Positions 34,541-41,994 of a DNA stretch of 64,000 bases are shown here, one piece after another. Under the pieces are notes generated by a model. The model had not been told where the DNA came from. It saw only the letters and a list, made by a program, of their open reading frames with translations, and made no database searches. A program made the translations under genes and the position numbers. The stretch is from Scopulibacillus_A cellulosilyticus (lineage in GTDB: Bacteria; Bacillota; Bacilli; Bacillales; Sporolactobacillaceae): contig NZ_JBHTCO010000004.1 of the NCBI RefSeq assembly GCF_042665295.1, positions 124,001 through 188,000 on the forward strand, given 5' to 3'. Each line of letters starts with the position of its first letter. The stretch's first letter is position 1.

Positions 34541-34585
34541 TAATTGAGTTCCATTTAACTCAGTGAGTTGAATGAAACTCAATTA
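34541..34585. promoter_or_regulatory. 45 bp palindrome, candidate upstream activator site 1
   Basis: Outer arms TAATTGAGTT and AACTCAATTA (34541-34550, 34576-34585) and core AACTCA-G-TGAGTT (34557-34569) form a near-perfect palindrome with 20 of 22 positions matched per arm. The centre, 34563, is about 105 bp upstream of the NCS1 start site implied by the sigma-54 promoter. Confidence 0.65.
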
Positions 34586-34774
34586 TTAAATTGCATGTTT
34601 ACAATAAATGGATAAAAAGGAAAAGTGGGATCGGACACCTTTAACAATAAAGATAATTTTAAGAGGGGGATATAAAAATTATCGCTCATGTCAATTTTAT
34701 CATAATAAATGAAAAATTTCACGAATAGCAGGAATTGATGTAAATCAGGGTCAAAATATGGATGATTGTTAACT

Positions 34775-34811
34775 GAGTAAGGATCAACTCAAATTGAGTT
34801 AATCCTTACTC
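34775..34811. promoter_or_regulatory. 37 bp palindrome, candidate upstream activator site 2
   Basis: Arms of 17 bp match at 16 positions around AAT. The core AACTCA-AAT-TGAGTT repeats that of the palindrome at 34541. The centre, 34793, is about 98 bp upstream of the Rieske start site implied by the sigma-54 promoter. It is followed by T-rich sequence, so a terminator role is an alternative. Confidence 0.65.
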
Positions 34812-34863
34812 TATTTATTTTAGTTATTATATTGATAAACCGCGATGTTTTACTTATTTGCAG

Positions 34864-34880
34864 TTGGCACAATGCTTGCA
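34864..34880 (+). promoter_or_regulatory. Sigma-54 promoter for the Rieske oxygenase operon
   Basis: TTGGCAC-AATGC-TTGCA is an exact match to the -24/-12 consensus with correct spacing. The implied start is about 34891, 40 nt before the ATG at 34931. Confidence 0.85.
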
Positions 34881-34930
34881 TAATTAAGGGCAAAAGAAAA
34901 AATTCAGATGACGTGAAAGGGGTTTTTATA

Positions 34931-36016
34931 ATGGCTATTCAATATCCTGAACCAAATATGATTGGTGCTAAAACAATACCTTACCGTTTGTACACAGATC
35001 CCACCGTTTTAGAAGCTGAAAAGGAGAAAATATTCTCAAAAACATGGCAATATGTTTGTCACGAAAGTCAAATTGCAAATCCTGGAGATTTTTTTACTTG
35101 TGATATTGCCGGAGAACCAATCATCTTAGTCAGAGGAAATGATGGCGAGTTACGGGGCTTTTATAATGTTTGCCCGCACCGGGGGACGCAAATCGAACAA
35201 GAAGAGGCCGGCTGTAAAAAAATATTGCAATGCCCATACCATGGATGGACTTTTAAATTAGACGGCAGTCTTAATAAGGCACCAAATTTCAAAAATGCTC
35301 CAGGATTTAATCCTGATGAAATGGGGCTGCGTCCGGTCAGAGTAGAATCGGAAGCTTCACTTATATTTGTTAATTTAGATGAAAATGCCGCGGGATTAGC
35401 TAATATTTACAAAGACTTTTTTAATGACATTGAGCAATTTAGTTTCCTGCCGCAATTAAAGAAGAGTTACGTTAAAACACGTACGATTAAATGTAACTGG
35501 AAAGCATTTATTGACAATTATCTTGAGTGCGATCATTGTCCGATTGCCCATCCAGGCTTTGCGGCAACATTGGATTTAAATAAATACCACATCATAAATG
35601 GGAATAATTGCAATATTCAAGGAACAGCCATTAAAGATAAACAACAGCGGGGTGCCCTTGAATTAGATCTGCAAAATGCGGATGTTCAAGAAGGACGTTT
35701 TTACTGGTTATGGCCAAACATTATGGCAGCCATTTATCCTGGGCCGGGAAATCTGTCGATGATTCAAATGATTCCTATTGATCATGAAACAACTTTAGGT
35801 ATTTATACTGTTTATTTAATTGGTGATAAACCTACTAAAGAACAACAAATTCTAATAGATTTCGCTGAACAAGTACGTGTCGAAGATGTAGCCTTGGTTG
35901 AGGCTGAACAAATTGGATTTAGATCAAAAGCTTTTGAAAGAGGAATTATTTCACCGACTGAACATGGTGTTCATTACTTTCATGAATTGGTGCGCCGTGA
36001 GCTTAACGTAGAATAG
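34931..36016 (+). CDS. Rieske non-heme iron oxygenase, alpha subunit
   Basis: This protein has 361 residues from ATG 34931 (GAAAGGGG upstream); the longer frame from 34832 would run through the promoter. The Rieske [2Fe-2S] ligands are C81, H83, C101 and H104 (CPHRG...CPYHGW). The mononuclear iron site lies in DNYLECDHCPIAHP with H202 and H207. It resembles the choline/glycine-betaine/carnitine monooxygenase group of N-dealkylating or C-N-cleaving oxygenases. Reductase and ferredoxin genes follow. The true substrate is unknown. Confidence 0.9.
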   Translation: MAIQYPEPNMIGAKTIPYRLYTDPTVLEAEKEKIFSKTWQYVCHESQIANPGDFFTCDIAGEPIILVRGNDGELRGFYNVCPHRGTQIEQEEAGCKKILQCPYHGWTFKLDGSLNKAPNFKNAPGFNPDEMGLRPVRVESEASLIFVNLDENAAGLANIYKDFFNDIEQFSFLPQLKKSYVKTRTIKCNWKAFIDNYLECDHCPIAHPGFAATLDLNKYHIINGNNCNIQGTAIKDKQQRGALELDLQNADVQEGRFYWLWPNIMAAIYPGPGNLSMIQMIPIDHETTLGIYTVYLIGDKPTKEQQILIDFAEQVRVEDVALVEAEQIGFRSKAFERGIISPTEHGVHYFHELVRRELNVE

Positions 36017-36020
36017 AGAT

Positions 36021-36046
36021 TTATCCCTTGCTTTGGCAAGGGATAA
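36021..36046 (+). other. Intercistronic hairpin after the Rieske gene
   Basis: TTATCCCTTGC/GCAAGGGATAA is a perfect 11 bp stem with a 4-nt loop and no T tract. It may stabilise or partly end the upstream message. Confidence 0.6.
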
Positions 36047-36095
36047 AAACTTCCATCAATCCTTTGAACACTCACACTTTATAAGGAGAATAACT

Positions 36096-37184
36096 TTGCC
36101 AATGAAAAAAACTTATCATATTGCTGTCATACCTGGAGACGGGATAGGACCCGAAGTCATTAATGAAGGTGTAAAAGTTTTAAAAAAGGTCGCTGAGCTT
36201 GATGGCCGTTTTGAGTTTAAGTTTGCTTATTTTCCGTGGGGATGCGAGTATTATTCGAAACACGGCAAAATGATGGATGATGACGGGATTGAACAGCTTA
36301 AAAATTTTGATGCCATATATTTAGGTGCGGTAGGTTATCCGGGTGTACCCGACCATATTTCATTATGGGATTTGCTTTTGAAAATTAGAAAGTCATTTGA
36401 TCAATATGTCAATTTACGTCCGATAACATGTCTTTCCGAAGATGTATGTCCATTAAAACATGTGAAAAAAGAAGATATAGATATGCTCATTATTCGTGAA
36501 AACAGCGAAGGTGAATATGCCGGAGCCGGAGATTGGCTTTTTAAAGATAAAAAAGAGGAAGTTGTTTTACAAACAGGTGTATTTTCCCGCAAAGGAACAG
36601 AACGCATTATTAGATATGCCTTTGAAACAGCAAGAAAGGCCGGTAAAGCATTGACAAGTGTCAGTAAAGGAAACGCACTGAATTATTCAATGGTTTTTTG
36701 GGATCAAATTTTTGCCGAAGTTGGACGGGAATACCCCGACGTGGAGACATATTCCTATTTAGTTGATGCAGCAAGCATGTTTATGGTTCAGCAGCCGAAG
36801 AGGTTCGAGATCGTCGTGACATCAAATTTATTCGGTGATATTTTAACAGATTTAGGAGCCGCGCTTACCGGCGGATTAGGGCTTGCGGCAGGCGCCAATA
36901 TTAATCCGGAAAGAAAGTACCCTTCTATGTTTGAACCGGTGCATGGATCAGCACCTGATATTTCGGGACAAGGTAAAGCGAACCCGCTGGCCTCCATATG
37001 GTCAGCAAGTCAAATGCTTGATTTCTTTGGATTTGAGGAACATAGCAAGCGTCTCATAAAAATAATAGAAAAATTGTTAAAAGAAACTGAATGCTTGACG
37101 CCAGACATGGGCGGCAATGCATTAACTGGGGACGTAGGGGATTTTTTTGTAAATATATTAGAAAGTGAATTGGCTCGTCAATAA
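36096..37184 (+). CDS. D-malate / tartrate dehydrogenase (decarboxylating)
   Basis: This protein has 362 residues from TTG 36096 (AAGGAG 7 nt upstream). It belongs to the isocitrate/isopropylmalate dehydrogenase family: IAVIPGDGIGPEVINEG at the N-terminus, RENSEGEYAGAG, DIVTSNLFGDILTDL-like VVTSNLFGDILTDLGAALTGG and FEPVHGSAPDISGQGKANP. The substrate block (LWDLLLKIRKSFDQYVNLRP) is that of the TtuC/DmlA subgroup, which oxidatively decarboxylates D-malate to pyruvate or acts on tartrate. Placed after a Rieske oxygenase it could handle a four-carbon hydroxy acid released from the substrate. Confidence 0.85.
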   Translation: MPMKKTYHIAVIPGDGIGPEVINEGVKVLKKVAELDGRFEFKFAYFPWGCEYYSKHGKMMDDDGIEQLKNFDAIYLGAVGYPGVPDHISLWDLLLKIRKSFDQYVNLRPITCLSEDVCPLKHVKKEDIDMLIIRENSEGEYAGAGDWLFKDKKEEVVLQTGVFSRKGTERIIRYAFETARKAGKALTSVSKGNALNYSMVFWDQIFAEVGREYPDVETYSYLVDAASMFMVQQPKRFEIVVTSNLFGDILTDLGAALTGGLGLAAGANINPERKYPSMFEPVHGSAPDISGQGKANPLASIWSASQMLDFFGFEEHSKRLIKIIEKLLKETECLTPDMGGNALTGDVGDFFVNILESELARQ

Positions 37185-37223
37185 GAATATGAAAGAAAAT
37201 ATCGTTGTGTGGAGTGGATGAAA

Positions 37224-38216
37224 ATGAATGAACAAAATGTTTTTGACGTCACCATTATTGGCGGGGGACCGGCAGGACTGTTTTCCGCCTTTTACGGCGG
37301 AATCCGCGAAATGAAGGTTAAAGTGATTGAAAGTATGCCGCAGCTCGGCGGACAGCTGGCAGCTTTATATCCGGAAAAGTACATTTATGATGTTGCCGGG
37401 TTTCCAAAGGTGCGGGCCCAGACGCTTGTTGATCAGTTAACAGAGCAGGCGAGCCAGTTTGATCCTGTTTTTGTTGTGAATCAAACTGTTCAGAATGTCA
37501 CAAAAAAAGCTAACGGCTTGTTTGAAATTTATACCGAAGAAGAGGTTCATTTTTCTAAAACCGTTTTGATTACGGCGGGCGTTGGGGCTTTCCAGCCGCG
37601 GCAGTTAAAAATAGACGAAGCTGCCATATATGAAGGGAAAAACCTTCATTACTTTGTCAATGACATGAATCAGTTTACCGGTCAAAACGTTGTGATTTGC
37701 GGAGGCGGAGATTCTGCCGTTGATTGGGCTTTGATGCTTGAACCAATTGCAAAAAGTGTCAGTCTTGTCCACCGCCGGGACAAATTTCGTGCTCATGAGC
37801 AAAGTGTTAATCAATTAAAGGATTCAAGTGTTAATATTTTGACGTCTTATATAGCGGCGGGGCTAGTCGGAGATGGGAATAAAATCAGTCAATTTATGAT
37901 TCAGCATACAGATACTGATGAAATATTATCGATTGATATCGATGCTTTAATTGTTAACTATGGATTTATTTCATCGCTTGGACCGATTAAGGACTGGGGC
38001 TTAAATATCGAGAAAAATTCAATTGTAGTGAACTCAAGGATGGAGACTAATATTCCGGGTATTTACGCTTGCGGTGATATTGTATCTTATGATGGAAAAG
38101 TCAAATTAATTGCGACCGGTTTCGGTGAAGCGCCAATTGCAATAAGCAATGCCAAATCATATATAGATCCTAAAGCAAAGCTGCAGCCAAAGCACAGCAC
38201 GAGTTTGTTTGCGTGA
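37224..38216 (+). CDS. Ferredoxin--NADP+ reductase, thioredoxin-reductase-like type (YumC family)
   Basis: This protein has 330 residues from ATG 37224 (9 nt after GGAG). The FAD motif is VTIIGGGPAGLFSAFYGGIR, the NADPH motif is VVICGGGDSAVDWALML, and YACGDIVSYDGKVKLIATGFGEAPIAISNA is the C-terminal FAD block. There is no CxxC redox pair, separating it from thioredoxin reductase. It should transfer electrons from NADPH to the ferredoxin encoded next, and thus to the Rieske oxygenase. Confidence 0.92.
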   Translation: MNEQNVFDVTIIGGGPAGLFSAFYGGIREMKVKVIESMPQLGGQLAALYPEKYIYDVAGFPKVRAQTLVDQLTEQASQFDPVFVVNQTVQNVTKKANGLFEIYTEEEVHFSKTVLITAGVGAFQPRQLKIDEAAIYEGKNLHYFVNDMNQFTGQNVVICGGGDSAVDWALMLEPIAKSVSLVHRRDKFRAHEQSVNQLKDSSVNILTSYIAAGLVGDGNKISQFMIQHTDTDEILSIDIDALIVNYGFISSLGPIKDWGLNIEKNSIVVNSRMETNIPGIYACGDIVSYDGKVKLIATGFGEAPIAISNAKSYIDPKAKLQPKHSTSLFA

Positions 38217-38248
38217 AAAATGATAGATAGAGAAGAGGAGGAACCATT

Positions 38249-38482
38249 ATGGCTTTTGTCGTAACGTCACCATGTAAAGATGAGAAAGCAGCAGAGTGTG
38301 TTGAAACATGCCCAGTTGATTGCATCCATGAGGGAGATAATATGTACTATATTGATCCTGATTCTTGTATTGATTGCGGCGCTTGTGAAGCCGTTTGTCC
38401 TGTTGAGGCGATATATGCTGATTATGAAGTGCCGGAAGAGGAACAGAGGTTTATTCAATTGAACAAAGCTTTTTTCGAATAG
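38249..38482 (+). CDS. 7Fe-type ferredoxin
   Basis: This 77-residue protein has an N-terminal cluster motif VTSPCKDEKAAECVETCPVD (Cys spacing of a 3Fe-4S site) and a 4Fe-4S motif CIDCGACEAVCPVEAI. Such bacterial ferredoxins carry one [3Fe-4S] and one [4Fe-4S] cluster. With the reductase just upstream (32 bp gap) it forms a probable electron-transfer chain for the Rieske oxygenase. RBS GAGGAGG. Confidence 0.93.
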   Translation: MAFVVTSPCKDEKAAECVETCPVDCIHEGDNMYYIDPDSCIDCGACEAVCPVEAIYADYEVPEEEQRFIQLNKAFFE

Positions 38483-38506
38483 AAACCCGCCATTGGCGGG
38501 TTTTTT
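38483..38506 (+). terminator. Terminator of the Rieske operon
   Basis: AAACCCGCC/GGCGGGTTT with loop ATT is followed by TTT; it begins right at the ferredoxin stop. Confidence 0.95.
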
Positions 38507-38614
38507 ACGTATGACTTCATCAACTGCAATGGTAAGTTAACTATTTTCCCCTGTTCATAAATTGTATCTTTAACTAATACATTTACACAAGGGTTACTTA
38601 AGGGAGGTGACTTT

Positions 38615-40018
38615 ATGAACATCCATGTCGTTCATCAGGGTGAAACGCTTTGGCAGATTGCAAGAATTTATCATATGGATATCCCTATGCTTGTTAGAAT
38701 TAATGGTATTTCTAATCCAAATGTTCTTGTGGTCGGTCAAGCACTTATTATTCCGGATCCATTTCCCAGTTATACGGTGAAGCCTGGAGATACTCTGTCC
38801 CGCATTGCTTTGAGTTGGGGCACAACCTCCAATATGATAGCCGATAGAAATAACATCGTTGACTCCTCACAAATTTATGCCGGCCAAACATTATTTATTC
38901 CGGTACATATTGTCCAGCCAGGTGAAACATTATCTCAGATTGCAGTGACATTTCATTCAACTGTTGAGGCCATTGTCCGGGCAAATTCAATTTCTAATCC
39001 AAACCGGATTGACCCGGGTACCCGCTTATCAATCCCATTTATAAGGCCGGTTAAAGAAGTAAATGCCTATATGACGAATTTTCGCGAATCAGGTCAAAAG
39101 GAACTTAGAACAATTGGAGAATATTTAACATATGTTATGCCTTTTAGCTATAATGTAAAACGTGATGCCACTTTGGAAAATTTGCAGGAAAATGCTGTGT
39201 TGTCAATTGCGCGTTCGCAAAAAATAGTCCCTATCATGGTATTGACAAATTCAGAGGATGGTAAATTCAGTTCAGAATTGATGACTACTATTTTTTCAAG
39301 TGCTGATTTACAGGAGAAGCTGCTAAATAATATTTTAAACATGATGAGAAACAAAAATTACAGAGGCGTTAACTTTGACTTTGAATACGTTTATCCAAGC
39401 GACCGTGAAAAATATAATCAATTTCTCCGTCGGGCTGTTGCTAAGTTTCACCCGTATGGTTATTATGTGTCAACGGCTTTAGCACCTAAGACATCAAGCG
39501 AACAAAAAGGATTGTTATATGAGGCGCATGACTATGCCTCTCAAGGACAAATTGTTGATTTTATTGTATTAATGACTTATGAGTGGGGGTGGGCAGGCGC
39601 CAGCCCCCAAGCTATTTCGCCAATTAATCAGATTAAAAAAGTGATAGATTATGCGATCACAGTCATTCCGCGTCACAAAATAATGATGGGGATTTCTCTT
39701 TACGGCAGAGATTGGAAGCTCCCGTTTGTTCAGGGGACTTTTGCTTCAACGATCAGTCCTAACGGTGCGATCAGCCGTGCAGCAAAGTACCGGGCGGCCA
39801 TTCAATATGATACGACTGCCGCGTCCCCGTTTTATCGTTATACGGATGAACAGGGTACACAACATGAAGTTTGGTTTGAGGATGCACGAAGTATTAAGGC
39901 AAAATATGATTTGGCCTTACAATATAATCTGCGCGGCGTCAGCTATTGGGTTCTCGGGTCCCCATTCACACAAAACTGGTATGTGCTTCAAGAGGAAATG
40001 AAGCCAAGAAAGTATTGA
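38615..40018 (+). CDS. yaaH: LysM-GH18 spore peptidoglycan hydrolase (YaaH/SleL-like)
   Basis: This 467-residue protein has three N-terminal LysM repeats (IHVVHQGETLWQIARIYH, YTVKPGDTLSRIALSWG, HIVQPGETLSQIAVTFH), one more than the two LysM of classical SleL. A glycoside hydrolase 18 domain follows. The catalytic DxxDxDxE-type segment is GVNFDFEYV (about residues 250-258), with Glu as acid. LMTYEWGWAGASPQAISPI is the usual second block. Family members hydrolyse cortex muropeptides during germination. RBS GGGAGGTGA. Confidence 0.9.
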   Translation: MNIHVVHQGETLWQIARIYHMDIPMLVRINGISNPNVLVVGQALIIPDPFPSYTVKPGDTLSRIALSWGTTSNMIADRNNIVDSSQIYAGQTLFIPVHIVQPGETLSQIAVTFHSTVEAIVRANSISNPNRIDPGTRLSIPFIRPVKEVNAYMTNFRESGQKELRTIGEYLTYVMPFSYNVKRDATLENLQENAVLSIARSQKIVPIMVLTNSEDGKFSSELMTTIFSSADLQEKLLNNILNMMRNKNYRGVNFDFEYVYPSDREKYNQFLRRAVAKFHPYGYYVSTALAPKTSSEQKGLLYEAHDYASQGQIVDFIVLMTYEWGWAGASPQAISPINQIKKVIDYAITVIPRHKIMMGISLYGRDWKLPFVQGTFASTISPNGAISRAAKYRAAIQYDTTAASPFYRYTDEQGTQHEVWFEDARSIKAKYDLALQYNLRGVSYWVLGSPFTQNWYVLQEEMKPRKY

Positions 40019-40093
40019 CGAGCGTTACTTCCCGAACTGCTTCGAGTTGCGACGAGAAGCGGCCATACATCTCCGAATAAGCTGCGGCGCAAA
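40018..40093 (-). repeat. Dispersed repeat, copy A4 (inverted)
   Basis: On the minus strand it reads GCGCCGCAGCTTATTC, GGAGATGTAT and CTTCTCGTCGCAACTCG, then GAAG and GCTCGTC in the same order as the copy at 17083-17158. It begins directly at the yaaH stop. Confidence 0.65.
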
Positions 40094-40098
40094 TTTAA

Positions 40099-40125
40099 AA
40101 GGCCTGGCATATGCCAAGCCTTCTC
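40099..40125. terminator. Bidirectional terminator
   Basis: AAGGCCTGGCAT/ATGCCAAGCCTT forms a long hairpin between convergent yaaH and the sigma-54 activator gene. Confidence 0.75.
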
Positions 40126-41487
40126 TTAATTCTCTTTCAAGTCTTCGCAATATTCCCTTATTAAATTGTTGGCCCGTGTTTGGCTGATGTTTAATTCCTT
40201 GGCAACTTTTCTGGAGCTTTTTAATTTCTTGAATGATTTTCGTATGAATTCTTTTTCGATTTCTTTGATGGCTGAATCCAGAGAAGAATGGGTTAAATAT
40301 AATGATTTATTTTTAGTATTTTGAAAAATGACTTCCGGCAGGTCGTCGGCGTAAATAACTGAATCACTCGTTATAACTAATCTTTCAATAACATTTTCAA
40401 GCTGACGAATATTTCCGGGCCACGAATAGTTTGCGATAATATCTAAGCATTCTTGAGATATCGTTCGATTAACTGAAAATTTATTGTTGAACTTATTAAG
40501 AAAATAATAGGTCAATGGAATAATATCTTCTGTTCTTTCCTTTAACGGCGGCAGCTTAATATCAATGACATTAAGACGGTAAAAAAGATCTTCCCTAAAC
40601 TCTTTATTTTTTACCATATCTATTAAGTGACGATTGGTAGCGGCTATGATTCTTATATCTACTTTTTTAGGTTTTCTTCCTCCAATTGGAATAAATTCAT
40701 GTTCTTGAATAAGATGCAATATTTTTGCTTGAATTTTTAGAGAAAGCTCGCCGATTTCATCCAGGAATAGGGTGCCGCCTTCTGCTTCCTCGACTAATCC
40801 GTGTTTACCGTTTGCATTTGCCCCTGTGAAAGATCCTTTTGCATAACCGAACAGTTCAGACTCCAATAAATTTTCGGGAATTGCTGCGCAGTTAATCGTT
40901 AAGAACGGGCCGTCTTTTCTATCACTGATTTGATGGATGTAACTGGCCAGCACACCTTTTCCTGTACCGGAATCCCCTTGAATAAGAACAGTTGAATCAA
41001 CCTTTGCTATCTTTTTGCAAAACTTGATAATATGTTTCATCTTTTCGCTGTTTGTAAAAAGAGCTTGTTGGGGAAAAGCGTTTGTATCTGAATCATTATT
41101 TTCATTGTATTCTTTTAACGATGTTAGATTTTGTAATTCTTGTGCGGTAATAACAACGAGTTCAATTTTATTTTGTTCATTTATTATTGGGATGGCTGTT
41201 GTTATTAATTCGGTTCCAATATAGGTCGTTTGTTTAATTGTAATCGGTTCCATTTTTTCAAACACAAGCGGAACAATTGAAGGTCTCCAGTACTCTTTCT
41301 CAAAAAGCGACATGTTATATTCGCCAATAACTTCTGAGGGTTTCAACCCATAGTGCTTTTCACAAAGTTTGTTAACATATATGATTTTCTTTTGGTCATC
41401 GATTACAAAAATTTCATCGGATGAATGGTCTAATATTTTTTTGAATTTTTCAGCGCTTATTTCGATTGTATCTCCTATGTTATCCAT
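40126..41487 (-). CDS. Sigma-54-dependent transcriptional activator with PAS domain
   Basis: This 453-residue protein has an N-terminal PAS sensor (ILDHSSDEIFVIDDQKKIIYVN, about residues 18-39). The AAA+ domain has Walker A GDSGTGKG (171-178), the sigma-54 contact loop GSFTGA (218-223) and Walker B GGTLFLDE (237-244). A C-terminal HTH reads SSRKVAKELNISQTRANNLI. It is an enhancer-binding activator. The only sigma-54 promoters I found lie at 34469 and 34864, so it is the likely regulator of the Rieske/NCS1 system. RBS GGGGAGG. Confidence 0.93.
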   Translation of the reverse strand: MDNIGDTIEISAEKFKKILDHSSDEIFVIDDQKKIIYVNKLCEKHYGLKPSEVIGEYNMSLFEKEYWRPSIVPLVFEKMEPITIKQTTYIGTELITTAIPIINEQNKIELVVITAQELQNLTSLKEYNENNDSDTNAFPQQALFTNSEKMKHIIKFCKKIAKVDSTVLIQGDSGTGKGVLASYIHQISDRKDGPFLTINCAAIPENLLESELFGYAKGSFTGANANGKHGLVEEAEGGTLFLDEIGELSLKIQAKILHLIQEHEFIPIGGRKPKKVDIRIIAATNRHLIDMVKNKEFREDLFYRLNVIDIKLPPLKERTEDIIPLTYYFLNKFNNKFSVNRTISQECLDIIANYSWPGNIRQLENVIERLVITSDSVIYADDLPEVIFQNTKNKSLYLTHSSLDSAIKEIEKEFIRKSFKKLKSSRKVAKELNISQTRANNLIREYCEDLKEN

Positions 41488-41691
41488 AAGGCATCCTCCC
41501 CAAAGCCAAACAAAATATTTCGCAATTTTATTTTACAACCATTAATAATCATCTAACAATAAAAAAATTTCCTATTTTTCTTTAATTTTATGATCAGTAT
41601 ATATTGTGTTAGAAGAATAAAAAATAAAAGGATCTGTTGTTAATGTTGGCGAAATATGTCAATATTAAAAGGCTAAGGGGGGGTGATTTAT

Positions 41692-41994
41692 TTGCAGCCA
41701 TCTAATCGGAAACCGTATAAAGAGGATCCAAGATACAAAACAGCTCACCGTGAAGCCTTGATTGGGGTTATTCTAGCAATTATAAATTTTATTTGGTGGT
41801 ATGGTTTTGCATATGGACTCGGTTCAAAACCTGTAGCTGATTATCATTATATCTGGGGGCTCCCTTCGTGGTTTTTTTACAGCTGCATTTTAGGTTTTAT
41901 TGTTATGACGGTCTTAGTCATTATTGTTGTAAAATTTGTTTTTAAAGATATACCGATAGACGATGATCATGAAAAGGTGGGAGATGGCAAGTGA
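41692..41994 (+). CDS. yhdT: YhdT-like DUF997 membrane protein
   Basis: This protein has 100 residues from TTG 41692 (8 nt after a long AAGGGGGGG). Two hydrophobic segments (LIGVILAIINFIWWYGFAYGL; FFYSCILGFIVMTVLVIIVVKFVF) flank the WGLPSWF motif. In other bacteria yhdT precedes panF, and here its stop overlaps the start of the symporter gene, indicating coupled translation. It is probably an accessory subunit of the symporter. Confidence 0.85.
   Translation: MQPSNRKPYKEDPRYKTAHREALIGVILAIINFIWWYGFAYGLGSKPVADYHYIWGLPSWFFYSCILGFIVMTVLVIIVVKFVFKDIPIDDDHEKVGDGK

Noticed and set aside
32868..41487. Firm naming of the Rieske locus as carnitine degradation
   Set aside because: Malic semialdehyde dehydrogenase and a carnitine-type transporter are missing, and the oxygenase subgroup cannot be settled without alignment.
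41500..41682. Sigma-54 promoter before yhdT-panF
   Set aside because: TTGGCG near 41646 lacks a correctly spaced TTGC element.
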